A stretch of DNA of 64,000 bases from Bradyrhizobiaceae bacterium (GTDB taxonomy: Bacteria; Pseudomonadota; Alphaproteobacteria; Rhizobiales; Xanthobacteraceae): positions 62,001 through 126,000 of the forward strand of contig JADYXZ010000009.1 in the NCBI GenBank assembly GCA_020853885.1, read 5' to 3'. The notes beneath the pieces were generated by a model. That model ran no database searches. It was not told the DNA's origin and saw only the letters and a list, made by a program, of their open reading frames with translations. Positions 16,542 to 26,561 of this stretch are shown piece after piece. Position 1 is the first letter of the stretch. Each line of letters begins with the position of its first letter. The translations under genes were made by a program, and so were the position numbers.

Positions 16542-17262
16542 CCTCACGATCACGAACCTGCACGCGGCCTACGGCTCGGTGCGCGTGCTGGAAGACGTCT
16601 CGCTGCGCGTCGGCGCGGGCGAGACGGTGGCGCTCTTGGGCACCAACGGCAACGGCAAGAGCACGCTCATGAAGTGCATCATGGGCATCCTGCGGCCGCG
16701 CACGGGCAGCATCGTCGTCGAGATCGACGGCGACAGGCACGAGCTGATCGGCCGCAGCACCGAGGAGATTGTCGACCTCGGGATCGCGCTGGTGCCGGAG
16801 GGGCGGCGGCTGTTTCCCAAGCTTTCCGTCGAAGAGAACCTGATGCTCGGCGCGTCGCGGCGGACGGCGCGGGCGCAGATGGGGCGCAACTACGACTTCT
16901 GCTGCGCGACCTTCCCGGTGCTGGCAGAGCGGCGGCGGCAACTCGCCGGCAGCCTCTCCGGCGGCGAGCAGCAGATGCTGGCGCTCGCCCGCGCGCTGAT
17001 GCTGGCGCCGCGCATTCTTCTCGTCGACGAGCCGTCGGTGGGCCTGAGCCCGCTCCTCGTCAGCCGCACGATCGATACGATCAAGCTGCTGAAGGAGCAG
17101 TATCAGCTCACGGTGCTGATGTCGGAGCAGAACTTCACGCAGGCGATCCGCATCGCCGACCGCGGCTACGTGATCGTGCACGGGCAGATCGCCTATGAAG
17201 GCCGCTCGGCGGCGGAAATGAACGACAACGAGCTGATCCGGAAATTCTATCTCGGCATTTGA
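16531..17262 (+). CDS. Branched-chain amino acid ABC transporter ATPase, LivF type
   Basis: 243 residues from a TTG inside the end of the LivG gene, the only usable start in this frame. Walker A GTNGNGKSTL, Q-loop region VPEGRRLFPKLSVEENLML, signature LSGGEQQMLALARALM and Walker B ILLVDEPSVGLSP are all intact. The switch His is replaced in LMSEQNFTQAI, where Gln occupies the usual His position; LivF proteins often show VEQN here. It completes the HMGF set and is followed by a bidirectional-looking hairpin. Confidence 0.92.
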   Translation: MASSLTITNLHAAYGSVRVLEDVSLRVGAGETVALLGTNGNGKSTLMKCIMGILRPRTGSIVVEIDGDRHELIGRSTEEIVDLGIALVPEGRRLFPKLSVEENLMLGASRRTARAQMGRNYDFCCATFPVLAERRRQLAGSLSGGEQQMLALARALMLAPRILLVDEPSVGLSPLLVSRTIDTIKLLKEQYQLTVLMSEQNFTQAIRIADRGYVIVHGQIAYEGRSAAEMNDNELIRKFYLGI

Positions 17263-17276
17263 GCGAGCCGGCCGGC

Positions 17277-17310
17277 AAAGAAAAAGGGCCCCGCGGATAC
17301 CGCGGGGCCC
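17277..17310 (-). terminator. Rho-independent terminator of the TAXI-TRAP operon
   Basis: A perfect 11-bp stem, GGGCCCCGCGG (17286-17296) and CCGCGGGGCCC (17300-17310), has a three-base loop. On the minus strand it is followed by a T-rich run (complement of AAAGAAAAA at 17277-17285). It lies between convergent LivF and TAXI genes and can also block readthrough from LivF. Confidence 0.85.
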
Positions 17311-17338
17311 GACGCCTTTCCAAACGTGAAACGTCAGA

Positions 17339-18307
17339 TCAGAGCTTGGCGCCCTTTTCGTTGAAATACTTCGCCGCGCCGGGATGGAACGGGATCGGCG
17401 AGTTCTCCTTGAGCTGGTTCTTGAGGTCGAAATTCTCCGCCTCGCGATGGACGGCGACGAGCTCCGGTTTCTTCTCGATGAACAGCTTGACGATGTTGTA
17501 GGCGACATCGTCGGGCATGTTGGCGTTGGCAACGAGAATGTTCTGCACGACGGCAACCGCGTTGTCCTTGTCCTGGCCGGGATAGGTCTTGGCCGGGATC
17601 GCGCCCTTGGAATAGATCGGGCTGTACTTCGCGTTCATCTTGTCGACAAGCTCGGCGGTGTCGACCAGCGCGATCTTCACGTTGGGCGTGGCGCCGACGT
17701 CGGTGACCGCCGCGGTCGGCAGGCCGCCTACCCAGAAGAAGGCGTCGATCTTGCCGTCCTTGAGCGCGTTGCCCGATTCGGCGACGCCGAGCCGCTCGCG
17801 CGTCATGTCCTTGTCGCGGTCGAGGCCCGCCGCCTCGATCACGCGGAACGCCATGACCTCGGTGGCGCTGCCGGGCGAGCCGGTGGAGACGCGCTTGCCC
17901 TTGAGGTCCGCCATCTTCGTCACGCCGCGGGCGGCCGTCGAGACGACGTGCATGCGGTTGGGATAAAGGATCATCAGCGTGCGCACCGGCACCTTGCCGG
18001 ACGCAAATTTTCCTGTTCCGTCCGCAGCGTCGAGGGCCGCGTCCACCATGGACAGGCCGATCTGGCCGGGCTGCGTGGCGATCAGCTTGAGATTGTCGAC
18101 CGAGCCGCCGGTCACTTCGGCGGTCGCCTGCACGCCCGGCAGGTACTTCGACAGGACGTTCGCCATGCCGCCGCCGAGCGGATAATAGACGCCGCCGGTG
18201 CCGCCGGTGCCGATGGCGATGGTCTGCTGCTGCGCGAGGGCGGCGCCGCCCGCGAACATCACCGCAGCGGCGGTCAATGACGCAAAAAGATGGATGGTCT
18301 TTCTCAT
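17339..18307 (-). CDS. TAXI-family TRAP transporter solute-binding protein
   Basis: 322 residues from an ATG at 18307 with GGGAGGAA upstream. A longer frame runs into the permease gene and is rejected. A signal peptide ends near ALAQ (residue 26). The mature protein opens with TIAIGTGGTGGVYYPLGGGM, the TAXI hallmark, and later has KRVSTGSPGSATEVMAFRVI and DGKIDAFFWVGGLPTAAVTD. TAXI proteins bind dicarboxylates, glutamate or similar solutes in the periplasm and deliver them to a fused permease. The fused permease gene lies 61 bp upstream in the same operon. Confidence 0.94.
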   Translation of the reverse strand: MRKTIHLFASLTAAAVMFAGGAALAQQQTIAIGTGGTGGVYYPLGGGMANVLSKYLPGVQATAEVTGGSVDNLKLIATQPGQIGLSMVDAALDAADGTGKFASGKVPVRTLMILYPNRMHVVSTAARGVTKMADLKGKRVSTGSPGSATEVMAFRVIEAAGLDRDKDMTRERLGVAESGNALKDGKIDAFFWVGGLPTAAVTDVGATPNVKIALVDTAELVDKMNAKYSPIYSKGAIPAKTYPGQDKDNAVAVVQNILVANANMPDDVAYNIVKLFIEKKPELVAVHREAENFDLKNQLKENSPIPFHPGAAKYFNEKGAKL

Positions 18308-18368
18308 AGCATTTCCTCCCAAAGGTGCCGTTATTCGGCGTCCGGTTCTATTCGGCCGGTGTTCCGGC

Positions 18369-20399
18369 TCATGTCTGCGCCGCCGCGGGCGGCGCCGCTG
18401 ACCCCATTTTCTGCATGAATAGGGCGATCGCCGCAATCGCCAATCCGATGAGGCCCAGCTGCGGAATCGCGACGCCTGTGAGCGCGACCGACAGCGCCTC
18501 AACCAAGCCCGGAAAGACCAGGAGAACGCCTGCGAGCGTGAACAAGGTCCGCTCCAGCGGCTTGTTCTCGCGCAGCGCCCAGTTTTGCGCCGCGGCGGCG
18601 AAGGCGATGAGCCCCGCGCCGGTCTTGAAGGTGATCCAGACGATGTCCCAGACCGAGCCGTCTTTCGGCAGCGCGAGCAGGAGCCCGATGCCCTGCGGGT
18701 CAAGCACGAACACGAACGGCACGACGAAGGCGGGCAGCGTGTATTTCCACGCCTGGAACGTGGTGCGGTAGGGATCGGCGCCGGTGATCGCCGCCGCGGC
18801 AAAGCAGGAGAGCGCCGTCGGCGGCGACACCTCCGAAAGCACCGCGTAATAGAAGATGAACATGTGCGCGGCGTAGTCCGGCACGCCGAGCTTGATCAAC
18901 GCGGGCGCGGCGATCACCGCACAGATAATGTAGGAGGCGGTGACGGGCACGGCGAGGCCGATGATCCAGACGATCAGCGCGGTGTAGAAGGCCGTGAGCA
19001 CAAGGCTGCCGCCGGCATAGGCGATCACGATTGACGAGAACTTGAGGCCGAGGCCGGTGAGCGTGACCACGCCGACGATGATGCCGGCGGCGGCGCAGGT
19101 GGTGGCCGCGCTGAGCACGCCGATCGATCCGTCGGCCATCGCCTTCACGAACTTCTTCGGAACCAGCGCGGTCTCGCGCGTGAGGAAGCTCATCGCGAAG
19201 GCGAGCAGGATCGAATAGAACACCGAGGTCATGGGCGAGTAGCCGATCACCATGAACAGCACCACGGCCATCAGCGACACGAAATGGAAGCCGTAGCGCC
19301 GCGTCATCTGCCAGAGCGGCATGTCCGGCGTGAAGAGCACGTCGTGCGCACCGAAGCGGCGCGAGTCGAGCTCGACCATGAAGAAGAGCGACAAATAATA
19401 AAGAAGGGTTGGGATCACCGCCATCCAGATCACGTCGAGGTAGCTGATCTTCAGAAACTCGGCGATCAGGAACGCGGCGGCGCCGAGCACCGGCGGCGAG
19501 ATGATGGCGCCAAGCCCGCCGGCCGCGAGCAGGCCGCCCGCGGCATCGGGGCGGAAGCCCGCACGCTTCATCATCGGATAGGCGACGGTGCCGACCATCA
19601 CGGTCGTGGCGACGCCCGAGCCGGACGGACCGCCGAGCAGGAATGACGACAGGACCACGGCGCGGCCGGCGCTGTTGTGGCGGCCGCCCATGGCCGCGAG
19701 CGCGAAATCGATGAAGAACTTGCCGGCGCCGGAATGGGCGAGGAACGCGCCGTAGATCGTGAACAGGATGATGAGCGTGGCCGACACGTCGACCGGCACG
19801 CCGAAAATCCCCTCGAGCGTGATGAAGAGATGGCCGACGAGCCGCGACAGGTCGTAGCCGCGATGGGTCCAGGGCTCGGGCAGATACGCGCCCGCCATCG
19901 CATAGGCGATGAACAGAAGCGCGATGACCGGCATGATCAGGCCGGTGGTGCGGCGCGCGCCCTCGAGAAGCAGCACGATGAAGATCACGCCGAGCAGGGT
20001 GTCGAGCCGCGTCGGCAGCGTGGCGCGGTCGGTGAAATCGTCGCCGCCCATGATCGCGTAGGTGAGGATACCCACGACAGTGAGGCCGGCGGCGAGGTCC
20101 CACCAGCGGATGCTGTCGCGGAAGCGCTCGGCTGCCGGATGCACGAGGAACGCCAGGAGCAGCACGAAGGCGACGTGCGTGTAGCGGAGCGGTTGTGTGG
20201 GGACGATCTCGTAAACGGCGTAGAGGTGGAATGCGCTCATCGCCACGGCGAGCGCGGTGACGAGATAGCCGGCCCAGCCGGACAGCCGGTTGGCGACGCC
20301 TTCCTCGGCTTCGACATAGGCTTCCGCCTTGCTCAGGGCCTCGGGCGCGATTGCGTCCGAATTCGCCGGCGGCGGAGCCTTGGGCTCGCCGTTTGCCAA
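18369..20399 (-). CDS. TRAP transporter fused permease subunit (DctQM type)
   Basis: 676 residues. The start is a TTG at 20399 behind GGGAGGGGA. Roughly 16-18 membrane helices are visible. The N-terminal quarter corresponds to DctQ. The rest is DctM-like with FLLGGPSGSGVATTVMVGTV, GGLLAAGGLGAIISPPVLGA (the TRAP M-subunit glycine-rich turn) and YAVLSEVSPPTALSCFAAAA. The second repeated half reads AAAGIIVGVVTLTGLGLKFS. It uses an ion gradient to import the solute presented by the TAXI protein encoded just downstream. Confidence 0.94.
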   Translation of the reverse strand: MANGEPKAPPPANSDAIAPEALSKAEAYVEAEEGVANRLSGWAGYLVTALAVAMSAFHLYAVYEIVPTQPLRYTHVAFVLLLAFLVHPAAERFRDSIRWWDLAAGLTVVGILTYAIMGGDDFTDRATLPTRLDTLLGVIFIVLLLEGARRTTGLIMPVIALLFIAYAMAGAYLPEPWTHRGYDLSRLVGHLFITLEGIFGVPVDVSATLIILFTIYGAFLAHSGAGKFFIDFALAAMGGRHNSAGRAVVLSSFLLGGPSGSGVATTVMVGTVAYPMMKRAGFRPDAAGGLLAAGGLGAIISPPVLGAAAFLIAEFLKISYLDVIWMAVIPTLLYYLSLFFMVELDSRRFGAHDVLFTPDMPLWQMTRRYGFHFVSLMAVVLFMVIGYSPMTSVFYSILLAFAMSFLTRETALVPKKFVKAMADGSIGVLSAATTCAAAGIIVGVVTLTGLGLKFSSIVIAYAGGSLVLTAFYTALIVWIIGLAVPVTASYIICAVIAAPALIKLGVPDYAAHMFIFYYAVLSEVSPPTALSCFAAAAITGADPYRTTFQAWKYTLPAFVVPFVFVLDPQGIGLLLALPKDGSVWDIVWITFKTGAGLIAFAAAAQNWALRENKPLERTLFTLAGVLLVFPGLVEALSVALTGVAIPQLGLIGLAIAAIALFMQKMGSAAPPAAAQT

Positions 20400-20690
20400 A
20401 TCCCCTCCCCAGCTCGCCCTTTTGGGCTTTTATTTTTTTGCTGCCGTTTCGATCCCAGAAACAATTCGTCTCCCTGCGCGGCGGAGCAAGGAGGCGATCC
20501 TTGTTGGGCAGAGTGCGGCATGCGGGCGCATGAGGCAACCCTTGCCCGCGTGGAACTTTTGGGGAAAGCGGCACGGCCGTCAGGCGTGACGAAGCCCGCG
20601 GAATGGACGGCAGCGAGCCGGTCTAAAAATTCGATCCCGGGATCGAGGCCGCGGCGCGTTCGAAGACGCCGCGGCCCTTCGATGATGCCG
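20400..20690. other. Intergenic region between metF-like and TRAP permease genes
   Basis: This 291-bp gap holds the terminator at 20624-20676 and the upstream region of the TRAP permease. Near 20416-20438 a short GCCC-TTTT-GGGC hairpin followed by a T-rich tract points rightward, away from any gene on that strand; its stem is only four base pairs. No small gene is apparent and I see no clear promoter. Confidence 0.4.
20624..20676 (-). terminator. Probable terminator after the metF-like gene
   Basis: A 10-bp perfect stem, GGCCGCGGCG (20647-20656) and CGCCGCGGCC (20667-20676), is followed on the minus strand by a second self-complementary block TCGATCCCGGGATCGA and then ATTTTTAG. It begins 14 bases past the metF-like stop. 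Confidence 0.6.
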
Positions 20691-21608
20691 TTATTTGATG
20701 ACCTTGAAGCCTTCGCCGGTGAACTCGATACGGCCGTTGGCGGCCGCCATGCCCCACTGCGCCGTCCGCACGACACCCGCGAACGTGAAATAGTGGATCG
20801 AGAGCGGGCCGAGCGCCTCGCGGTCCTCGGCCTCGGCCACGCCGCGAATGAGCATGTCGGGCGCGGCTTCGGTGAAGAGCTGCAACGCCTTCGGGTTGAG
20901 CGCGCCCTTGATCGACGCGCGAACGCCGCAACGCATGGCGAATTTCAGCAGCGAGCGCATGGTGGTCGGGCCGGCAACGCCGATCCGCACCGGCGCCTTG
21001 ATCCCCTCCCCGCGCAGCCAGCGCAGCCAGCCGAGCACCGGATAGGCGTCGAAGCAGAACTGGGTGGTGATGTTGAACGGGAGATTGCGCTTCTCCAGCG
21101 CCTCGATCTTCCCCATCAGCGCGCGGCGGAGCAGGTCGTCATCGAGCTTCGCGTGCCCGTCCGGATAGCCGGAGATGTTGACCTCGCGGATGCCGTGCTT
21201 CTGGAGGAGGTCGGTCTCGATGAGCCCGAGCGCGCCCTCGAACGGCCCCGCCACCTCGTCGCGGTCGCCGGCAAGAACGAGAACCTCGGACACGTTGGCC
21301 TCCCGCACGAGGTTGCCGAGCACGCGATCGACCATCGCGGCGTCGGTATAGGCGCGGGCGGTGAGGTGCGGGACGGGCTCCAGCCCCGCCGCCCGGGTGG
21401 CGACGGCGAGCGGAATGAGTCCGTCCGGCGAATGGTTCGGCGGACAGCTCAGGTAGAGCCGCGTACCCGCCGGGACTTCGGCAGCAAGCGCGACAATTTC
21501 CGCTTCGCTCGGAAACGTCGCTTCAATGGTGAAATTTTGAGAGAGCGAAGCGACGTCGTCCGACGACGCTGCGGGGCCGGCACGGCCGGCGAGACTGGTT
21601 CTGGCCAC
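20691..21608 (-). CDS. Methylenetetrahydrofolate reductase (MetF-like)
   Basis: 305 residues if started at the GTG at 21608, which follows the ahcY stop and has a GAGTGGA upstream. An ATG at 21653 would overlap ahcY by 35 bases and is the alternative. The TIM-barrel FAD enzyme is recognised by SQNFTIEATFPSEAEIVALA, NVSEVLVLAGDRDEVAGPFE, REVNISGYPDGHAKLDDDL and PFNITTQFCFDAYPVLGWLR. The reaction is reduction of 5,10-methylene-THF to 5-methyl-THF, the methyl donor for methionine synthesis. Its position directly behind ahcY supports a role in the methyl cycle. It is a short, divergent MetF, so a related C1 role remains possible. Confidence 0.85.
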   Translation of the reverse strand: MARTSLAGRAGPAASSDDVASLSQNFTIEATFPSEAEIVALAAEVPAGTRLYLSCPPNHSPDGLIPLAVATRAAGLEPVPHLTARAYTDAAMVDRVLGNLVREANVSEVLVLAGDRDEVAGPFEGALGLIETDLLQKHGIREVNISGYPDGHAKLDDDLLRRALMGKIEALEKRNLPFNITTQFCFDAYPVLGWLRWLRGEGIKAPVRIGVAGPTTMRSLLKFAMRCGVRASIKGALNPKALQLFTEAAPDMLIRGVAEAEDREALGPLSIHYFTFAGVVRTAQWGMAAANGRIEFTGEGFKVIK

Positions 21609-21618
21609 GGGGTTCCAC

Positions 21619-23040
<1,422 letters not shown>

Positions 23041-23201
23041 AACCTTCTCTGTCTATCTCGTGTCTTTGGAATGGCCGGCGGGAGATACGCGCGAATGGAT
23101 GTGCTGGCAAATTCCGCCAGACCCGCAACCCTGTTCCTGCGCATGCAATACGCCGATCGCCTCCTGCCCCATGCTGATTTCAGCCCGTGAACCGCCGCGG
23201 A

Positions 23202-24608
23202 TCAGTCGCGCTGCCGCGAGATCACGAAGGATTCGTCGTTGAACCAGAGCCCACCGTATTTCTTGAGAATCTCCCCGGTGGCGTCCAGATAGGTGCCGTC
23301 CTTGACGGTTTCCGTCAACCGCTCATCCTCGATCTGGGCGACGTAAACTGCCGCATTCCAGGCCGCGAACGCCGTCGAGGTGCCCAGCGGACCGGTGACC
23401 TCGTTCGGCAGGGTCTCGAGCTTGTACTGGAAGATCGAGCGATTGTCGGCATAGGCGTTGAAGTTCAGGTCGCGGCCGGCCGAGCCCAATTCCTGCTTGA
23501 TCGCGCGCAGGAGCGAATGGCGGTCGTGGATGAACGGATTCTCGCCCGGCCAGATCTTATGGATCACCTCGATGCCGGGATCGTTGCCATGGGAATGGAT
23601 CGCAATCAGCCGGCCGCCGGGCCGGAGCGAACGGGCGAGCGGCGCGAGCACGCGCTTCGCCTTGAAGTCGATCGACGAGCGGGCGCGATAAGGCTGCGAG
23701 GCGATGACGAGATCGAAGTTCGCCTCAGCGCGGCCGGGATGCGGAATGATCGGATCGAGCAGGAAGCGGTGATCGTCGCGGTAGAGGACGAGCACGACCG
23801 GGCGGTCGTAAACCGGATTGCCGGTCTTGTCGTTGACGCGCGCCTTCCAGTTCTCGTTCAGGAAGGGCTGCAGCTCGGCGATCTGCTCCTCGAACTCGCG
23901 CGAGGTGCTGCCGGTGAGCGCGACCTCGTGCCAGACGAGGCTGTTGGCGGCGGCCGGCGACTTCACGGTCAGCCACGGCGCCTCGCCGTAATACATGTTG
24001 GTCAGCACAAAGACGGTGGCCGGATGCTCGAACAGCCGGTCGGGCATCTTGTCGAGCGTGAGGCGGACGTCCTCCAGGCTGATCTCCTTGCCGGAGACGT
24101 AGAACGGCATGTTGGTGAAGCGGCGGTGCATGGAACGCAGCACGCGCGCCAGCACGGTGCCGTCGCCGACACCGGCATCGAAGATGCGCACCGCGGGCGG
24201 ACGCGGATGGATGTTGGCAAGCTCGAGTGCAACGCGGCCGGCGACCACCTGCTTTTCGCTGCAGGTACTGACGAACAAGAGATACTTCTGGCGGTTGTCA
24301 AAGAAGCGGAAGTTGCGGTGATGGCCGGCTTCGGACGCGGTCTGCGCGGCGGACTCCACGCGCGGGAATTCCTGCACCGGCGACAAGATCCTTGCATTGT
24401 ATTGCGCGGAAGCCAGCGGACTGCCGTTCGGATGATCGGTCAGGAACGTGCGGATGCGATCGAGGGTGTCGGTGGTGATGCGGCCGCCGTGGCGAAGGCG
24501 CTGCACGAGCTTGCCGTCATTCACCACGCGCCGGCCGAAGGTGGACTCGGCCATGCCGGCGCGCCGGCAAAAACTGGAAATCTCTTCCAAGAGTTGTTCG
24601 GTGTTCAT
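23202..24608 (-). CDS. HTH-like N-terminal domain fused to a class I SAM-dependent methyltransferase
   Basis: 468 residues. Residues of about 12-58 look like a small helix-turn-helix (GMAESTFGRRVVNDGKLVQR, then GGRITTDTLDRIRTFLTDHP), similar to the one-helical-turn domains of some repressors. Residues 139-151 (AVRIFDAGVGDGT) are methyltransferase motif I. ASQPYRARSSIDFKAKRVLA is the later catalytic-region segment, followed by LRPGGRLIAIHSHGNDPG. The fold is firm. The methyl acceptor, and whether the HTH binds DNA, are unknown. It sits upstream of ahcY, which removes its by-product. A well-formed promoter and TGGGA repeats lie directly upstream. It may be a regulator-linked enzyme rather than a DNA methyltransferase, since no (D/N/S)PPY catalytic motif is seen. 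Confidence 0.82.
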   Translation of the reverse strand: MNTEQLLEEISSFCRRAGMAESTFGRRVVNDGKLVQRLRHGGRITTDTLDRIRTFLTDHPNGSPLASAQYNARILSPVQEFPRVESAAQTASEAGHHRNFRFFDNRQKYLLFVSTCSEKQVVAGRVALELANIHPRPPAVRIFDAGVGDGTVLARVLRSMHRRFTNMPFYVSGKEISLEDVRLTLDKMPDRLFEHPATVFVLTNMYYGEAPWLTVKSPAAANSLVWHEVALTGSTSREFEEQIAELQPFLNENWKARVNDKTGNPVYDRPVVLVLYRDDHRFLLDPIIPHPGRAEANFDLVIASQPYRARSSIDFKAKRVLAPLARSLRPGGRLIAIHSHGNDPGIEVIHKIWPGENPFIHDRHSLLRAIKQELGSAGRDLNFNAYADNRSIFQYKLETLPNEVTGPLGTSTAFAAWNAAVYVAQIEDERLTETVKDGTYLDATGEILKKYGGLWFNDESFVISRQRD

Positions 24609-24649
24609 CGCTGCCCGCCTTGGCGTTTGTCGTTTGTCGCGGCGGGCGG

Positions 24650-24678
24650 AAATTAGGCCTCAGTACCCCCGGCGTCAA
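24650..24678 (-). promoter_or_regulatory. Sigma-70-like promoter of the HTH-methyltransferase gene
   Basis: Read on the minus strand: TTGACG (24678-24673), a 17-base spacer, then TAATTT (24655-24650). Spacing is ideal. The gene starts about 35 bases past the expected start point. Confidence 0.6.
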
Positions 24679-24693
24679 CATGAAGACTGCCCA

Positions 24694-24816
24694 TCCCATG
24701 AGTGGGATTGAAAGTGGGCAAAAACGCCAGTGAAGACTAATTAGTATATATGGCTATAGGTGGGAGATTGGTGGGACGGCAATCTGCATCTCCGTGAGAG
24801 TCGGCTGTCGTCCCAC
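24694..24816. promoter_or_regulatory. Cluster of TGGGA/TCCCA repeats upstream of the methyltransferase promoter
   Basis: A small inverted repeat TCCCA-TGAG-TGGGA (24694-24707) lies 16 bases upstream of the -35 box. GTGGG also occurs at 24702, 24714, 24760 and 24771, in pairs 12 and 11 bases apart. GTGGGACG (24771-24778) is inverted as CGTCCCAC (24809-24816). TGAAGACT occurs twice (24681 and 24731). The rest of the 24609-24952 gap holds only the promoter and the terminator. Confidence 0.45.
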
Positions 24817-24878
24817 TCCCGATATTGGGAAATGGCCCATCACGGCAGACGTCCGCCGCAGCCGAAAACGACCCTCCG

Positions 24879-24917
24879 AAAATGCGACAGGCCGGGCAAT
24901 GCCCGGCCTGCGCTTTT
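24879..24917. terminator. Bidirectional rho-independent terminator
   Basis: A perfect 10-bp stem CAGGCCGGGC (24888-24897) / GCCCGGCCTG (24901-24910) with loop AAT is followed by CGCTTTTT on the plus strand and by TCGCATTTT on the minus strand. Its main job is probably to end the binding-protein transcript, whose stop is 43 bases upstream on the minus strand. Confidence 0.85.
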
Positions 24918-24952
24918 TCGTCGTCCGGCGCGGAAGGGCGCCGACCGGCCAT

Positions 24953-26227
24953 TCACTTCCTTGCCTTCTCGAACGGGTAGATCACCTCGCCGGTCTTCAG
25001 GTTGGCGGGCGCCAACACCGGCTGCTTGCTCATGTCGGTGAATTCCTTCATGTCGTTGCCGCTGATGTTCTGGAACTGCACCTGCAGGAAGCGAGACTCG
25101 GTCCATTCGCCAATCGGCCCGAACTTGACGTCACCGATCACCGTCTTGATCGTGTTGTTGCGGATGTAATCGGCGAGCTTCTCGTCATCGAGGCTCTTGG
25201 TGGCGTTGACCGCCTGCTCCAGCACCTGCAGATAGGCGTAGGACCAAGGCGGCAGATAGTAGCCGAGCGGATCGACTTTCTCGCCCTTCGCCCGCTCCTG
25301 ATACTTCGCCACGAGATCGAGCACGCCCGGATACTGCATGGACTTCACCGGCAGCCAGGTCTCGTAGTTGACGAAGCCGTTCAGCAACGGCCCCAGCTGC
25401 TGCTTGATCGCCGTGAACTGCAGACCGACCATGCCGCCGCCGATCAGCTTCGGCTTGAAGCCGATCTCGTTGATGGCGCGCACCATGCCGACCGAATCGA
25501 GCGGATAGGAGCAAATCACGACGATGTCGGGATTGGTGGCCTGGATCGCGCGGACGATCGGCGCGAAGTCCGTGGTGGTCGGCGGATAGTTGCGGTCGTA
25601 CACGATCTTCAGGCCGGCGGCCTTGGCATTCTCGCGCGCGCCTTCCTGCACGTTACGCCCGAACTCGGCGTCAGCCGCGGCGATCGCCACCGTCTGCGGC
25701 TTCGGATTCTGCGCCGCCGCGATCTCGAAGAAGCCCTTGGTGAAGGACGGCTTCGGGTTCGGGCCGGTCGGAATCATCGAAAAGTAGCGGTTGTACTTGA
25801 AATTGTCGTTGATGCCGGTGCCGAACAGGCTGATGAGCAGCTTGTTGCGCTGGATCGCGATCGGCATCGCCGGCGCGATCTGCGTGCTCGCGTAGGGGCC
25901 CATGATGATGTCGACCTTGTCGACGTCGAGCAGCTTCGTGTAGATGCCCGGCACTTCGGCGGGATTGCTCTTGTCGTCGAAATAGACGAGCTGGACCTTG
26001 CGGCCGAGCAGCCCGCCCTTCTTGTTGACGTCGTCTTCCCAGATCTTCATCGCGAGCAGCGCCGGAGCGCCGGCGCCCGCGAGCGGGCCGGTCAGCGCCA
26101 TGCTGAAGCCGATCTTGATCGGCTCCTGCGCCTGTGCGGCCGCCGCCAGCAACGTTCCGACGGCGAATGCCGCCGGCACGGCCGCGCAGCGCCAGAGAAA
26201 CCCGCGCCGATTTGATGTTCGAATCAT
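24953..26227 (-). CDS. Orphan branched-chain amino acid-type ABC substrate-binding protein
   Basis: 424 residues from an ATG with GGGAGGAA upstream. The N-terminus RRGFLWR plus a hydrophobic stretch ending AAAAQAQ is a Sec or Tat-like signal peptide. The mature protein opens with PIKIGFSMALTGPLAGAGAP, and has DDKSNPAEVPGIYTKLLDVD and VDIIMGPYASTQIAPAMPIA, typical of periplasmic_binding_6 (LivK/AmiC-type) proteins. The ligand could be an amino acid, amide or aromatic acid. No permease or ATPase gene adjoins it. The LivHMGF set at 13988-17262 lacks a binding protein, and the two share an upstream motif (see 26375-26448), so they may work together. It is bounded downstream by a strong terminator. 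Confidence 0.93.
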   Translation of the reverse strand: MIRTSNRRGFLWRCAAVPAAFAVGTLLAAAAQAQEPIKIGFSMALTGPLAGAGAPALLAMKIWEDDVNKKGGLLGRKVQLVYFDDKSNPAEVPGIYTKLLDVDKVDIIMGPYASTQIAPAMPIAIQRNKLLISLFGTGINDNFKYNRYFSMIPTGPNPKPSFTKGFFEIAAAQNPKPQTVAIAAADAEFGRNVQEGARENAKAAGLKIVYDRNYPPTTTDFAPIVRAIQATNPDIVVICSYPLDSVGMVRAINEIGFKPKLIGGGMVGLQFTAIKQQLGPLLNGFVNYETWLPVKSMQYPGVLDLVAKYQERAKGEKVDPLGYYLPPWSYAYLQVLEQAVNATKSLDDEKLADYIRNNTIKTVIGDVKFGPIGEWTESRFLQVQFQNISGNDMKEFTDMSKQPVLAPANLKTGEVIYPFEKARK

Positions 26228-26374
26228 GCTTTCCTCCCAGTGATTGCCCGGATTGTTTCCGATGCAGCTTGCCAGCCCGGACGCGACAAAATTCCAGCCG
26301 CGCCGGCCCTCGTAATTTCAACCCGTGAACCGCATCCGCTTGAGGTTTTCAGCAGACGTTATTCGGGCGGGCCG

Positions 26375-26448
26375 TGTCAAGAAGTCCACGCCGAAGCGCG
26401 GTCGCCGTCCCACCGCGAAGCGCCGTGCAGCGAGTTGGAGTGGGACGG
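26375..26448 (-). promoter_or_regulatory. Inverted repeat and TTGACA box upstream of the orphan binding-protein gene
   Basis: CCGTCCCAC (26405-26413) and GTGGGACGG (26440-26448) form a perfect 9-bp inverted repeat with a 26-nt spacer. On the minus strand a consensus TTGACA (26380-26375) begins 25 bases downstream. No good -10 is seen at 16-18 bases. CGTCCCACCGC at 26406-26416 is identical to a stretch upstream of LivHMGF. Apart from this and the palindrome at 26562, the 26228-26626 gap shows no gene. Confidence 0.4.
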
Positions 26449-26561
26449 ATGGTTCGGAAAGGTATCGGCGATCTCGTATCCGAACAGCCGTCCTTCGGCC
26501 CATCGCGCCGTTCGCGCGGTCGCCCGTGAAAGCCTGAAAACCTAATCATGAAGGCTCGTTA

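Noticed and set aside
20416-20438. Rightward hairpin plus T-rich tract upstream of the TRAP permease gene
   Set aside because: The stem is only four base pairs and no plus-strand gene precedes it, so it is probably chance AT-rich leader sequence.
23041-23201. Possible SAM or SAH riboswitch upstream of ahcY
   Set aside because: I could not match the conserved cores of SAM-II or SAH riboswitches; only a weak CTGGC/GCCAG hairpin is present.
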